A DNA stretch of 64,000 bases from Prorocentrum cordatum (GCA_963575745.1 CAUYUJ010000183.1:31462-95461); one strand, 5' to 3'. Positions 9,496 through 20,494 are shown, counted from the first letter of the stretch. A program made the numbers and translations. The notes: generated from the letters alone by a model not told the origin.

Positions 9496-9689
9496 GACAC
9501 GACGCAAACCTACCGTAATGTTTTCGTATCGTTCGTTCCCTCTGGCCTCCGCCAATCCGCCCCCCCCCCCCAGCCCCACGGCAAGCTGCGGGCTTACGGC
9601 GGGGTGCCCCCTCCTTGCTTCTATAGGGGCTGGGGTCGTCCTCCTTTCACACTCCCCCTCCGGCTAATACCTCTTCTCCTGCTCCGTCC

Positions 9690-10082
9690 TTTTCCTCCTC
9701 CTCCTCCTCCTCCTCATACCTCCTCCTCCTCCTCCGCCTCCTCCTTCTAATGCTATACACTCTTCCTACCTCCTCCGCCGCATAATGATACTGCTCTGTC
9801 CTCCGTACTCATCCTACTCCCGCATCCTCCTCCTCCACCTCCTCTCCGGCTCATCCTCCTCCTCCTCATTCTCCTTTCTTTTCATCTTCCTTTTCCTCCT
9901 CCTCCTCCTCCTCGTTCTCCTCTTCCTTCTCCTCCTCCTCCTCCTGCTCCTCCTTCACCTCCTCCTCCTCCTTCTCCTCCTCCTCCTGCTCGTCCTTCTC
10001 CATCCTGCTCCTCCTTAACCTCCTCCTCCTTCTCCTCCTCCTCCTCCTCCTGCTCGTCCTCCTCCATCCTCCTCCATCCTGT
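9690..10082. repeat. (TCC)n-rich tract
   Basis: About 390 bp of interrupted TCC/CTC/TTCTCC repeat on plus. Leu/Ser-rich (plus) and Glu/Arg-rich (minus) ORFs are repeat products. Confidence 0.9.
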
Positions 10083-10437
10083 CCCACAGGCCTTGTGAAT
10101 CATCCGATCCTCTGCTGGTCATCTGTTTGGCACGATGGATGGCGGAATGCGGTGTCCAACCCGACCATGGTCTTCCTCCCTCGTTCCCCTCCTTTCCACA
10201 TTCAAGGTCACCTCCAATCTCTGTTCAATTTCGCTATTCTGCTCATCTATTCATCCCCTCCTCCCCCAAAACGACTGCATGGGAAACACTGTCGCCTTAC
10301 CACCACGTTCCCTTGCCCCTGCGTCTGCCCTTTTTCCCACTCCTCATGTTTTGTTTCGGTTCCCACCTGTACCCGGCTCCCGGAATATTCCGCCGTACAT
10401 GTCCACACGGAGAGATACACATTCACAATTATATGAC

Positions 10438-10469
<32 letters not shown>

Positions 10470-10683
10470 CGGAGGTGAGGGGGTGAGATCGAAGTGGAAC
10501 GGAGAGCCCCCCTCTCGGGAAATCGGTTTCGGTTTCGTGTTCGTGCGCGCCGTGCGTGCGGCCGGCGAGGCGAAGCTGCGTGGGCGGGAGAGAAGAAAGT
10601 ATTCTCTGGCTGAGGAGCGGCCGGACCAAATGATTCCTTTCCGGGGGCCGGTGGCCCGCGGTGTCCCGCCAGTGTCCCGTCGG
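10083..10683. other. Intergenic with short (TA)n
   Basis: No gene recognised. It holds a (TA)n tract (10437-10468). ORFs up to 262 aa cross it only because they extend into the GAT repeat that follows. Confidence 0.5.
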
Positions 10684-10713
10684 TGTCCCGATGATGATAA
10701 TGATGATGATGAA

Positions 10714-10765
<52 letters not shown>

Positions 10766-10962
10766 TCGATGATGTTGATGATGATGGTGATGGTGGTGAT
10801 GATGATGGTGTCCAGATGATGCTGATGATGATGATGAAGATGATGAAGATGTTCACGATGTTGATGATGATGATGACGGTGATGGTGATGGTGGTGATGA
10901 TGATGGTGTCCCGATGCCGATGATATTGATGATGATGTTGCTGATGATGATGATGTTGTCCC

Positions 10963-11001
<39 letters not shown>

Positions 11002-11424
11002 CATGATGGTGTTCATGATGATGAGATGATGATGAGGTGACGATGATGATGAAGATGATGATGATGGTGTTCCGATTATGCTGATGAGGTTGATGATGAT
11101 GCTGTTGATGATGGTGATGATGATGATGGTGTTCCGATGATGATGATGCTGCTGATGATGATGCAGACGATGATGGTGTCCCGATGCTGATGATGCTGAT
11201 GGTGAGTATGATGATCAGGTGGTAATGCTGATTTTGCTGATGATGACCCGATGATGGTGATGATGATGCTGATGTTGATGATGATGGTGTCCCGATGATG
11301 ATGGTGATGGTGATGGTGACGATGATGATGGTGCCCCGATGATAATGATGATGAAAAAACGATGTTGCTGATGATGATGATGATGAAGATGATGTTGATG
11401 ATGTTGTTCATGATGATGATGATA

Positions 11425-11455
<31 letters not shown>

Positions 11456-11680
11456 CGATGAGATGATTATTATGGTGATGGTGGTGTTCCGACGATGATG
11501 GTGTCCCGATGATGATGATGTTGATGATGGTGACGATGATGGTGTCCCGATGATGATGATGATGGTGATGATGATGTTGATGATGATGGTGATGAGGTGA
11601 TGCTGATGGTGTCCCGATGATGATGATGTTGATGACGCTGATGACGATGATGATGATGATGATGATTTTGATGATGACGT
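10684..11680. repeat. Complex (GAT)n array
   Basis: About 1 kb dominated by GAT/GATGAT with GGTGAT variants. It is punctuated by a recurring GATGGTGTCCCGATGATGA module (for example near 10905, 10958, 11170, 11288 and 11500), so part of it is a higher-order repeat. Confidence 0.95.
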
Positions 11681-11684
11681 TAAT

Positions 11685-11925
11685 TGTGAGATCGGTTGAG
11701 ATATCGATAGTGAGACCGAATGTGAGATCGATTGTGGGATCGATAGTGAGATCGATAGTGAGATCGTCTGTGAGATCGATAATCAGATCGATTGTGAGAT
11801 CGATCGAATGAACTAGATCGAGTGAGATCGATTGTGAGATCGATCGAGTGAGATCGATCGAGCGAGACCGATAGTGAGATCGATAGTGAGATCGATCGTG
11901 AGACCGATCGAGTGAGACGTTGGTT
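11685..11925. repeat. 12-bp GTGAGATCGATA array
   Basis: Tandem GTGAGATCGAT(A/T/C) units of about 12 bp; GATCGAT itself is nearly palindromic. It runs on directly from the GAT array. The translated (IVRS)n repeats are artefacts. Confidence 0.9.
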
Positions 11926-12693
11926 CCTCCCCCCGAACCTCCTTATCACCCGAAGGGTGGCCGTATGGGTACATCTATATAATGATATGTATGCATGCGT
12001 GTATACCTGTAAGCACCATTTCTCAAGTTTAACGTACCCTTTGGTAATTTCTGCGCACCTGGCATGCCGCCTCCCCTGACGCTCTGGTCATCTGCCGCCC
12101 TGACTCTCTGACTCTCGCTCTCTCTCTCTCCCTCTTTGTCTCTCTCTTGGTCTGCCATCGTCCTCCCAATCCTGATCCTGCGGCTGCTCGTCCTCCAGCT
12201 CTCCCCCCCTAGGGAGCCGCCAGAGACCTGCGGGAACCTCCAGAAACTCTCCGAGGACCTCCAGTCACCCAGACACCCCAAACCTTGAGGAATCGCAGCA
12301 GGACGACTTCCTCCGAGGGAGACGTCCTCCGAGAACCTCCGAGGGCCCATCCGAGGAAGACGACGACGACAGCGCAGACGCAGGCAAGGACGACGGCGAG
12401 GACGAGAACGGGGACGACGACGGTGACGACGACGACGAGGACGACGGCGGCGAGGGCAACGGCGGCGAGAGCGACGCCGGGATCCACGAGAACGGCGACG
12501 AGCACAGCGAGCCCGAGGGCAGGTGCACGCCACGAGGACCACGACGCGGAGGACCACGACGCAGCCGCGAGGCACCCCGCGGGCGCCGCCTCGCGCGGGG
12601 CCGGGGCACTCGTCCCTGATCTACGGCCTCGCGGCCAGGGACTCCTGATGGGGGCACTGTTACAGGCGCGGGGGGGGCGGGAAGCAGCTCACC
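11926..12693. other. Intergenic, GACGAC-rich part
   Basis: No gene recognised. 12350-12540 is an imperfect GACGACGGCGAG-rich stretch, and 12118-12150 is a short TCTC run. ORFs over it are low complexity. Confidence 0.5.
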
Positions 12694-12761
12694 GGGGTGG
12701 TGGGTGGTGGTGGTGGTGGTGGTGGTGGTGGTGGTGGTGGTGGTGGTGGTGGTGGTGGTGC

Positions 12762-12824
<63 letters not shown>

Positions 12825-12992
12825 TGGGTGCGTGGTGGTGGTGGTGGTGGTGGTGGTGGTGGTGGTGGTGGTGGTGGTGGTGGTGGTGTCGGTGGTGGTG
12901 GTGGTGGTGGTGGTGGTGGTGGTGGTGGTGGTGGTGGTGGTGGTGGTGGTGGTGGTGGTGGTGGTGGTGGTGGTGGTGGTGGTGGTGGTGGC
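12694..12992. repeat. Compound (GGT)n-(GCGT)n-(GGT)n microsatellite
   Basis: A GGT tract (about 12698-12760), then about 70 bp of GCGT tetranucleotide repeat (about 12762-12830), then GGT again to 12990. The (His)n, (Thr)n, (Val)n and (Gly)n ORFs here are not genes. Confidence 0.95.
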
Positions 12993-13825
12993 TCGGGTAA
13001 GCAGTGGGTGGGGCCGCGGGCACGGCCCCTTCAGCGACACCTCCCACTCGGGAATGGCTGGGGGTTAGGTGGCTCACCACCTGTCGGGGGGGTCTAATGC
13101 CGCAGCGTCACGGCGCCACTCGATCCGAGAGGCCACCCGGGCGAGGGGGACGAAGGGATCCCTCCAGAAGGGCCCCAGGGGACCCCCGTGCCGGGCGGAC
13201 ACCAGCAACACAGGGGGAGGCCATCGACCCAGAGTCGGCGATACGTCGGCGACAGGTCGGGCAGGTCATGGAGCTCCCGCAGGCCCCTGAAGGCCACTTG
13301 GGGACGAGAGGCTGCCGTGGGGCACCTGCTGGCAGGCAAGGTTCGCGCTTGAGGTGCCTGCTGCATCGGCGATCCATGGGCGATTGCGAGTGCATGCAGC
13401 TCCCCCCCTGGGCCGACGGTCTGAAATTTTAGCTTCGCGTATCGCGGCGGCGGTCCCAGCGACACGCCACGCCCTGGGAGGTGATGGATCGGGTGTCGCC
13501 CCGCTCCGCGGGGCGGGAGGCTGGAAGAGGCTCGGGAAGTTGACGCTGGGGGTCTGGGACGTGGTCAGCGCCTCGCGCCGAAGCATGGTGGGCCAGCACT
13601 GGCGGAGCGACCATCCCTACCTTTCGCACTGCACGGCGACCGTGCAGGCTCGGCGAGCCATGGGCGGCTGGGAGCCCACGCGCCGACCCCCCTCCCCCCG
13701 GAGAGCATGCGGCAACTTCGCGGCGTGACGACGCCACCTCGGCGGTGGTCTCTGACGCCGCGTGGGCCGCTCGCCCTGAGACGATCGGCGGCGTCTGCCT
13801 CGCAGGCTGGTGCCATAGTGGCCGA
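12993..13825. other. Intergenic, no gene recognised
   Basis: GC-rich sequence with ORFs up to about 140 aa on both strands and no recognisable domain. Nothing supported. Confidence 0.5.
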
Positions 13826-13978
13826 TGGGGGGCCACACGCGAACCCTACCCCTACCCCCCACGACTTCTGAGGGGGGAGGGCGGGGTTCACTTCGCTCGG
13901 GAGAGCTCCCGAGCGAAGTGACCCCCCCCCCCTCAGAAACCGTGGGGGGTAGGGGGAGGCTTCGCGTGTGGCCCCCTA
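13826..13978. mobile_element. Family C foldback element, copy C1 (5-bp TSD)
   Basis: Almost the whole 153 bp is one inverted repeat. The left arm has GGGGGGCCACACGCGAA and a stretch CCTACCCCTACCCCCCACGA; the right arm mirrors it and ends TTCGCGTGTGGCCCCCTA. The centre is GGGAGAGCTCCCGAGCGAAG. Direct repeats gccga (13821-13825 and 13979-13983) flank it. Same design as 36961-37103. Confidence 0.75.
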
Positions 13979-14073
13979 GCCGACTCTGGGCCACGGGGCG
14001 GCGCTGCACCTCGGAGCGCCCGGCGCGCGGCTCGTCGCCGCACCGACCCGGCACGCAGCTGCCGTAATTACCC

Positions 14074-14257
14074 AGGCCTGCGCCGTCCTGCTGCTTGCAG
14101 CACGGCGCCCCTGGCAGTCCCGACCCGTTCCCCGGGACCGGTTGCTCGTCCGGAGTCGTCTTGTTGACGGCCTCGCGAGGCCCGGCGAGGGCCCCCCCGG
14201 GGGCCGACAGTGGGTCAGAGCCTTCCTTGCTGATGTTTGGTTTTACGACGCGACCAC
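14074..14257 (+). mobile_element. Family A MITE, copy A2 (degenerate)
   Basis: Matches the family A interior (AGTCCCGACCCGTTCCCCGGG and GAGGCCCGGCGAGGGCC) and ends in TTTTACGACGCGACCACG. The terminal CCCAGACATG motifs are eroded. Confidence 0.55.
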
Positions 14258-15024
14258 GGCTGGTCCCCCCCCCCCCCGGCGCTGCCCCCCGATCCTCGGC
14301 CGCGCCCCCCGAGGCCGCGCCCGCGGCGTCGGGCCTGCGGGCCGGGCGTCTCGGAAGCGCCTCGGGCGCGAACCCCCCCGGGGGCGAGGAGGCTCGTCGC
14401 CTCGGGAGCTCTCCGTGTGGCCTCCGCCGCCTCTCTCGGGGAGGGGGCCCCTGGCGCCGCGGGGCTTTCTCTCGGAGGCCCCCGCCGCTACGGCCGGACG
14501 CGGCCAGCTGGGCGCGCGGAGGGCGCCTCGGCAGTTCTGTGCTCGGGCGCTCCCCCCGTGGCGAGGAGGCTCGTCGCCTCGGAGGCTCCCCGCGAGCGTC
14601 GTCATGGGGGAGGGGGCCCTCGATGGGGCCTTCGGAGGCCCTCGCCGCCACCTCCGGAGGCGACTCGGGGAACCTGCCAGGCGAGCGTCTTGTATGCAGC
14701 GTCTCGACACTGGGCGGAACGGGGGGGGGGAAGGGGGGCGTCTGGCTCTGGACCTCTGCTGAACGCGACTGTTTGCAGCAGTGCGTCGCCATGGGGGAGA
14801 CTCCACCTGCTCGAAACAGGCGGCAAAAACAGCCGAGATCACTTCACGGGGGGTGGGGGAGGGGGGGTGCGAGGGCCCGCGCCGATCGGCAAACGAATGA
14901 ATAAAAAAACGCTCACCAGGATGGATCCCGGGAGGTGGCTGGGCACTGACTTCCAGCGGGCACTGCCCACGCGTCCCAAACATCCGACGCATTGTCGTTC
15001 CATGCGTGGCTCTCCAGAGGCAGG
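14258..15024. other. Intergenic, very GC-rich with local duplication
   Basis: Contains a diverged duplication about 175 bp apart around GGCGAGGAGGCTCGTCGCCT (14381 and 14558). ORFs of 200-390 aa overlap here on both strands; they are rich in R, P, G and A, have no domain and cross element A2. No gene is called. Confidence 0.45.
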
Positions 15025-15360
15025 AGAGCCCAGAACTGAATCGATAAGTCGGATCGACGATCGAAATTAATCGGATCAGCGGAAGTCGGCAGCCGAATCG
15101 GGAAAAGTCGAATCGGCGGAAATCGGCAGGCTAATATGCCTCCATTCAAAAGTCGGGAAATCTGAATTCCAAGTCGAATCGAATCGGAATCGGAAAGCCA
15201 TCGAAGTCGAATCGAATCAAGTCGAAGGAATCGGCAGGAGAGCCCAAAATCGAATCGATAAGTCGGATCGGCAATCGAAATGAATCGGATCGGCGGAGAT
15301 CGGCAGCCGAGTCGGGAGAAGTCGAGTCGGCAGAAGTCGGCAGGCTGGTGGGCCTCAGTT
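15025..15360 (+). repeat. Two-copy tandem repeat, about 214-bp period
   Basis: Positions 15025-15145 and 15239-15357 match (AATCGATAAGTCGGATCG, GGCAGCCGA, AGTCGGCAGGCT). Smaller GTCGAATCGGAATCGG modules lie between them and again near 15560-15600, so the wider 15025-15610 stretch is built from AATCGG-type units. Confidence 0.75.
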
Positions 15361-15778
15361 GAGAAGTCGGAGCCCTGGGGAGACCGAAAGGTACCGATGC
15401 CGCTACTTCCCGGAGCTCTCCTGGGGTGCGCTCTGAACAAGATGTCGAGGCGAATCCAGCGGTGGCGACGAGGACCTCCCAGGAGGCCCAAAAAGAGGAA
15501 AACGAGGGCAGGGTAGAGGTATGGGTACCTGTTCCTCCTCCGAAGCCCGAATCGGGATCCCAAGTCGAATCGGAATCGGAAACGGAAGCCGTCGAGATCG
15601 GATCGGATCGGAGCGGAGAAATCGACACGGGGCCTGCCCGCGGGGCTCGACTGCCCTCGCGCCGCACACGGGCGCGCCGCTGGGGAGGAGAGCGCCCCGA
15701 CCCGTCCGCCCGAGGCCGCAGCGCGCCGAAGCGCAGTTCTTGCGGGGGCCCAGAGACAAGCACACATCAAAAGACACA

Positions 15779-15881
<103 letters not shown>

Positions 15882-16342
15882 CCCCTTCAGTGTCGCCGGC
15901 ACCGACCGTACGGCCTTCCCAACCAGTCCCCAGATCACCCTTGGAGTCCACACGCGCCAATTCTTCGAGCTGCGACCAGCCGTGGCGACGAGGGCCCCGC
16001 CGAAGGTCAGCTGCTGTTGCCTCCACTAGCTCTCGCCCGAGCAGATGTGGCGCAGGAGCAGAAGGAGGAGGAGGAGGAGGAGCAGGAAAGAGGAGGAGGA
16101 GGAGGAGGCGAAGGAGGCGGCGGGAGCGGCAATATGCCTGCGACGACGACGGCGACGGCGGTTGAGCAGGGACCGACTGTCCCAACACCCCTATAGGCCT
16201 ACCACGAAATGTTCTTGGAACCAGAGAACGCTCGAACGACAAAACCAACGCTCTCAGAACAGCAAGCCAGCATGTGAGAACAAGGCGGCCTCAGGCGGAA
16301 CTGATCTGGGAACACTCCGCGCAGACCATAAGAGGATATGAC
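15882..16342. other. Intergenic, short GGA tract
   Basis: No gene recognised. A GGA-rich stretch lies at about 16060-16125. Confidence 0.5.
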
Positions 16343-16400
16343 CCCAGACATGCGACGTCCTGATTGTTTTCAGGACGGCGTCCCTGCTTCGGCAACTTGC
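16343..16400 (+). mobile_element. Family A MITE, copy A3 (cut by gap)
   Basis: Begins CCCAGACATGCGACGTCC with the usual subterminal hairpin and breaks off at the N run. Confidence 0.65.
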
Positions 16401-16500
16401 NNNNNNNNNNNNNNNNNNNNNNNNNNNNNNNNNNNNNNNNNNNNNNNNNNNNNNNNNNNNNNNNNNNNNNNNNNNNNNNNNNNNNNNNNNNNNNNNNNNN
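16401..16500. other. Assembly gap (100 N)
   Basis: Exactly 100 undetermined bases; the true distance is unknown. It interrupts a family A element. Confidence 0.99.
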
Positions 16501-17112
16501 CATCTAGGATCGGATCGACTCGGCATTGTGCGCTCGTTCAGGGCATGAGCAACCAACATCACGAAGACACGCTTGCTGGCAGGTGAGGACAGATGCGGTC
16601 GAATGAAGGCGAAGGGAGGGTGAAGGCCGTAGAATTACAGGATTCTGGGTTGGCCTGGCGCACGCCCGCGCAGGGGCGCGGGGTCCAGGCAGAAGGGACC
16701 AGTGCGGCCCACGACTCTGACGACGGCGGGGACGACGGAGGACGACGGCGAGGACGACAGGAGGAATGAAAGGGAGGAGGGGGGAGGAGGCGAGAGGGAG
16801 GGGGGGAGGGGGGGGGGAGGGCGAGGGCTGAAGGGAGGAGGAGGGAGGGAGGGGATGGTGGTTTAGTTATAGGAGAGGCATTGGGATAGGTAGGAAAGGG
16901 GAGGGAAGGAGGACAGGAAGGAGGAGGGAGGAGGAGTGAGGAGGAGGGGGAGGGGGAAAGGAAAGGGGGAATGGGGGGCGCCTCGCCGTCCTTCGGCTTC
17001 TCTTCCTCCACCTCTCCCTGGGGTCGGCTGGCCGCTGGCCGACGGGCCCAGGAGAGTGGCCCGAGGAGCCCAACAGGCAGACCGTCCCGAGCATGAGAAG
17101 AGAGGCCCCCGC
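16501..17112. other. Intergenic, GGA/GGGA-rich
   Basis: No gene recognised. 16765-16975 is an imperfect GGAGG/GGGA-rich purine stretch on plus. Confidence 0.5.
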
Positions 17113-17560
17113 CTCCTCCTCCTCCTCCTCGTCCTCCTCCTCCTCCTCCTCCTCGTCCTCCTCCTCCTCCTCCTCCTCCTCCTCCCTCCTGCCATAGCTC
17201 CCTCCTCTTGCTTGTCATCGTCCTCACTCCTCCACCTCCACCTCCGCCTCCACCTCCTCCACCTCCTTCCCCTCCTCCTTTTTCCGTCAGGCAAGCATCA
17301 GCGGCGGGGCTGCTGCGTTCCAGCCTCCTCCTCCTTCTTTTTCTTCCTCCTTTTCCTCCTCTTCCTCCTCCCCTTCCCTCGCCAACCTGCGTCCCTCGCG
17401 AACCCTCCTCAGACACCTCATTTTCCATCATCTCTTCCTCCTCCCCCCCCCTCCCCGCCCCCCCATCATCTCCTCCTCCTCCTCCTCCTCCTCCTCCTCC
17501 TCCTCCTCCTCCTCCTCCTCCTCCTCCTCGTCCTCCTCGTCCTCCCCCGCCCCTCTCTGG
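17113..17560. repeat. (TCC)n tracts
   Basis: Two TCC-rich blocks (17113-17190 and 17465-17545) with an interrupted TCC/TTC stretch between them. Long Leu-, Pro- or Gly-rich ORFs are repeat artefacts. 17560-17896 shows nothing of note. Confidence 0.9.
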
Positions 17561-17896
17561 GGAGGCGCTAGGCAGGGTTGGGGAGAGGCACGGCCAGAAC
17601 CGACGCGGGTTTTTGTTGTTGCTCCAGCATTTCCGGAGGATCTGCTTGCCTGTCTCGTTGGCCCTCCGCGCCTCCTGTGCCCGCCACTGCGTCCCAGTGA
17701 CTGACCGCTGCTTGGAAACTGATCGCCGCCAACGAAACATGACTGTCGTGTTGCCCCCTCTGGCCGTTCCCGGGCTCCCCCGCTCGCGCGCGGCCCGAAC
17801 CTAGAAGACCAACAGATCTACGGACACACGTGAGCATGATTTGTTGGAGGTCCGCGCAGACGTCCTGGGGTCCGCGCTACGGTCGGGAACTTGGCG

Positions 17897-18055
17897 TTCG
17901 GTCGGGCATGCCCCACACAGGTGGATGTTCGACGAAGCATCCAGAGAACGGTCAAAAAAAAACAAAACAGTCAAAACGTGGTCGAACATCGTCCCCACAT
18001 TTGTTGTTGCCTATGTTTTTGAATTTTCCAAAATAGAGGGACAGGCCCGACTTAA
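17897..18055. mobile_element. Family B MITE, copy B2
   Basis: 159 bp. The left end is TTCGGTCGGGCATGCCCC and the right end GGGACAGGCCCGACTTAA. The interior is AT-rich and contains AACATCGTCCCCAC, shared with B5/B6. Flanks acttggcg (17889-17896) and acctcgcg (18056-18063) agree at 6 of 8 positions, a decayed 8-bp TSD. Confidence 0.6.
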
Positions 18056-18214
18056 ACCTCGCGTGCCGCGGCGGCGGCCCTGGCAGCACGCCACCCCTTG
18101 CGGGTCGCCCCGCCCCGCGGGGCTGGAGGCCGGGAAGGGCTCGGGGCGTCGACGCTGAGAACCTGAAAGTGGACGGAGCGCGTCGCGCCGAAGCCGCGTG
18201 GGCAAGAACCGGCC

Positions 18215-18398
18215 TCAGACATGCTCGCGTCGTAAAAGAAATCAAGACGGAAGGTTTTTGACAATTTTCGGCCCCGGGGGGCCCTCGCCGGGCCTCGGGA
18301 CCGTCTAAAACGACTCAGGGCGAAACACCAGTCCTGGGGAAAGGGTGGGGACTTCCAGGGGCGCCGTCCTGAAAAGCTCAGGACGTCGCATGTCTGGG
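18215..18398 (-). mobile_element. Family A MITE, copy A4
   Basis: Inverted orientation. It starts TCAGACATGCTCGCGTCG and ends CGTCGCATGTCTGGG, with core GGCCCTCGCCGGGCCTCGGG. Confidence 0.7.
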
Positions 18399-19016
18399 TC
18401 CACAAATCCTTAAGAGCTCACGACGTACGGCGGGGGCGTTGGACAAGGAAACCTTGGATAAGGAATCCAGAGTCTGGAACTGGAAGCACTCGGAAACTCC
18501 ATTGCGGATCGGCAGTGGGCATCGCCGCCGCCCTCATCAGATAAGAAATTCCTCAAGGTCTGAAGCCTCCTGGGCACATTCCGTAAGCAATACCCCCACC
18601 GTATGAGTTCTTCCGAGTCTTGGAGGGTACAGACAGACAGACAGACACTCAATGTCGGGCAGCGCCCGGCCCTGCCCCTGCGCGGGGCCTGGGCGGATGG
18701 CACCGCAGTGCCTCGGGTGGACTCGTGCACGAAACCGCCCTCAAGCGGCTCGTCCACAACTCCGTATTGCAAGCGTGTGTAATCCAGACCCCGTCAGGGG
18801 CGTCACAACCTGCAGCACGCAAAAAAATACCAAATCGTCAGCCCAGCGTTGTCGAGGTCTCCCGGGCAGCCTCGCGCCTGCGGGCGTCCGGCTCCTCCGG
18901 CGGAGAGGAGTGGCTCGCCACAACGGACTCCCAACAGCGGAGGAGGCGCGTCGTCGCTGCCAGCGCTCCCCCCTCCCGAGCGCATTCCGCGGTCCGCGAG
19001 AAGCGCGGTCCCCATG
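18399..19016. other. Intergenic, no gene recognised
   Basis: Unique-looking sequence with a short CAGACAGACAGA run (18630-18645). ORFs below 175 aa without motifs. Confidence 0.5.
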
Positions 19017-19202
19017 CAGACATGATCGCGTCGTAGACAAAAATCAGGACGGGAGGTGTTCGGCTATTTTCGGCCCCGGGGGGCCCTCGCCGGGCCTCGC
19101 GGGACCGTCAAAAACGACTCGGGACGACAACCCGGTCCCGGGGAAAGGGTTGGGACTTCCAGGGGCGCCGTCCTGAAAAGATCAGGACGTCGCATGTCTG
19201 GG
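19017..19202 (-). mobile_element. Family A MITE, copy A5
   Basis: Inverted copy, from CAGACATGATCGCGTCG to GTCGCATGTCTGGG. It ends 17 bp before the target-site duplication of the LINE, so the retrotransposon landed right beside it. Confidence 0.7.
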
Positions 19203-19218
19203 TCCCTCTCCTGCACCT

Positions 19219-19235
19219 CCCGGCAAGGGGAAGTC
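19219..19235 (+). repeat. LINE target-site duplication, left
   Basis: A 17-bp direct repeat matching 26324-26340 at 16 positions. Its last two bases (TC) coincide with the first two of the SL match. Confidence 0.85.
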
Positions 19236-19255
19236 CGTAGCCATTTTGGCTCAAG
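19234..19255 (+). other. Dinoflagellate spliced-leader sequence at the LINE 5' end
   Basis: An exact 22-nt match to the dinoflagellate SL (D=T; starts TCCGTAGCC, ends GGCTCAAG). It marks the 5' end of the mRNA that was reverse transcribed. A 167-nt leader separates it from ORF1. The bases that follow (GTTTTGGTTTCC) do not look like an SL-RNA intron. Confidence 0.92.
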
Positions 19256-19422
19256 GTTTTGGTTTCCCCTGGGAACAAAGTGGATACCGCTAGTCCGCGG
19301 CCAGCTTTCATCCTTCGCCTGGTTCGCCCCAGGCAGAGCGGTGCGTGGTCCGCCCCACGCATCGCAGCTTGCGGCACGGCCTCCCAGCACAGGAGCCCGT
19401 GGCCCAGTCTCCTGCGAGCGCC

Positions 19423-20472
19423 ATGGCTCCTCGGAGGGTTGCTGCTGACGAACCGTGGATATGCAAGTCGTGTGTCCACTCTGTCACTGGCAAGCCGTGG
19501 TTCAATGCAAGAGGTACGTTGTACTGCAAGCAGTGTCAGCTTCATAAGTCGGTGGTGTTCAAAGAGTACAAACGAGGTAAGGTCCCTAGTGTCCATGCTG
19601 CGGGATCCAAGAGCCCCAGCCAAGTGGACAAAGGCCTCGCCGCTCGGTGTGCACAGCTCGAAGAACAGGTCAAGAGGCTCACCGCAGAGAAGGCTGAGCC
19701 ATCACCTCCACCACCATGGGCGCAGTCACAGCCTGACGGAGCTGAAGAGAAACGCAAGCGCATCAAGGAGCTGGACTCCATCATGCGCCTGCTCTCCTCC
19801 GACAGGGATGCGACGGTGCTGGCCAATTATAAAAAGGAGAAGGAGACCTTGGAGCGGGAGCTGTTTGATGGACGCCCGATTGAGGACCAGGCTCGATCGC
19901 TGGCGGCGAAGCTCCAGCACGCGAGGTCCCACGAGTCCAGCGTGCGCAGGGCGGTCGAGGAGCAGAGAGCCAAGATCCTGGAGCTGCAGGGACACTTGGA
20001 CAAGGCTGAGGCCAAGCTCGTGGAGGCGTCCGCTGAGGTGGTTAGGCTCGAGGAGGACACGCGCAAAGCCATGTCCCAGGCCCGCCCGCCAGAGCAGGAA
20101 AGGCCGCCCACGCTCCATGAGATGCTTCCTGGGTTCGCGGTGTCGGTGGAACAGTTGGGGCGTGTTGCCAGTACTCTGGGCTTGGGGCCTGATCTTACGG
20201 CAGGGCTACAAGCTATGGCGGAGACGGTCACCAAGCTGCAGCAGGCGCCGCAGGCAAAGCCACCCTCGCCCCATGCCCCAGAGCCCCCTGCACAAGAGCC
20301 TGAAGATGATGAAATTTCAGACATCGAGATGGGGGAGGAAGACATGCGGGCCACGCTCAATGCTGCAGGAATCCCTACGGACGAGAACGTCTCCGCCGAG
20401 GCAGTCACGGAGAGGTTCAAGAGGTTCCAGCCGACGTGCATTGAGGCGTGCAAGAGGGCTCGCAAACAATAG
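19423..20472 (+). CDS. LINE ORF1: zinc finger and coiled-coil protein
   Basis: 349 aa from the ATG at 19423 (an upstream in-frame ATG at 19345 exists, but the zinc finger follows the internal one closely). ORF1 proteins of LINEs bind the element RNA. Residues 14-38 form a C-x2-C-x17-C-x2-C finger (WICKSC...LYCKQC). About residues 70-230 are rich in E, K, R, L and A with heptad character, a predicted long coiled coil. A Pro-rich linker and an acidic patch (EDDEISDIEMGEEDM) precede the C-terminus. The stop is at 20470-20472. No gag knuckle or RRM is visible. Specific RNA binding is inferred from position, not shown. Confidence 0.8.
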   Translation: MAPRRVAADEPWICKSCVHSVTGKPWFNARGTLYCKQCQLHKSVVFKEYKRGKVPSVHAAGSKSPSQVDKGLAARCAQLEEQVKRLTAEKAEPSPPPPWAQSQPDGAEEKRKRIKELDSIMRLLSSDRDATVLANYKKEKETLERELFDGRPIEDQARSLAAKLQHARSHESSVRRAVEEQRAKILELQGHLDKAEAKLVEASAEVVRLEEDTRKAMSQARPPEQERPPTLHEMLPGFAVSVEQLGRVASTLGLGPDLTAGLQAMAETVTKLQQAPQAKPPSPHAPEPPAQEPEDDEISDIEMGEEDMRATLNAAGIPTDENVSAEAVTERFKRFQPTCIEACKRARKQ

Positions 20473-20494
20473 ATTTGCCAGCATCGGGATTGGA

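Noticed and set aside
13617-14792. 391-aa minus-strand ORF
   Set aside because: Runs through a family A element and GC-rich local duplications; composition is R/P/G/A with no motif.
19234-19300. SL RNA gene
   Set aside because: The SL is followed by GTTTTGGTTTCC rather than a donor-like SL-RNA intron. The target-site duplication explains the SL as a retrotransposed mRNA end.
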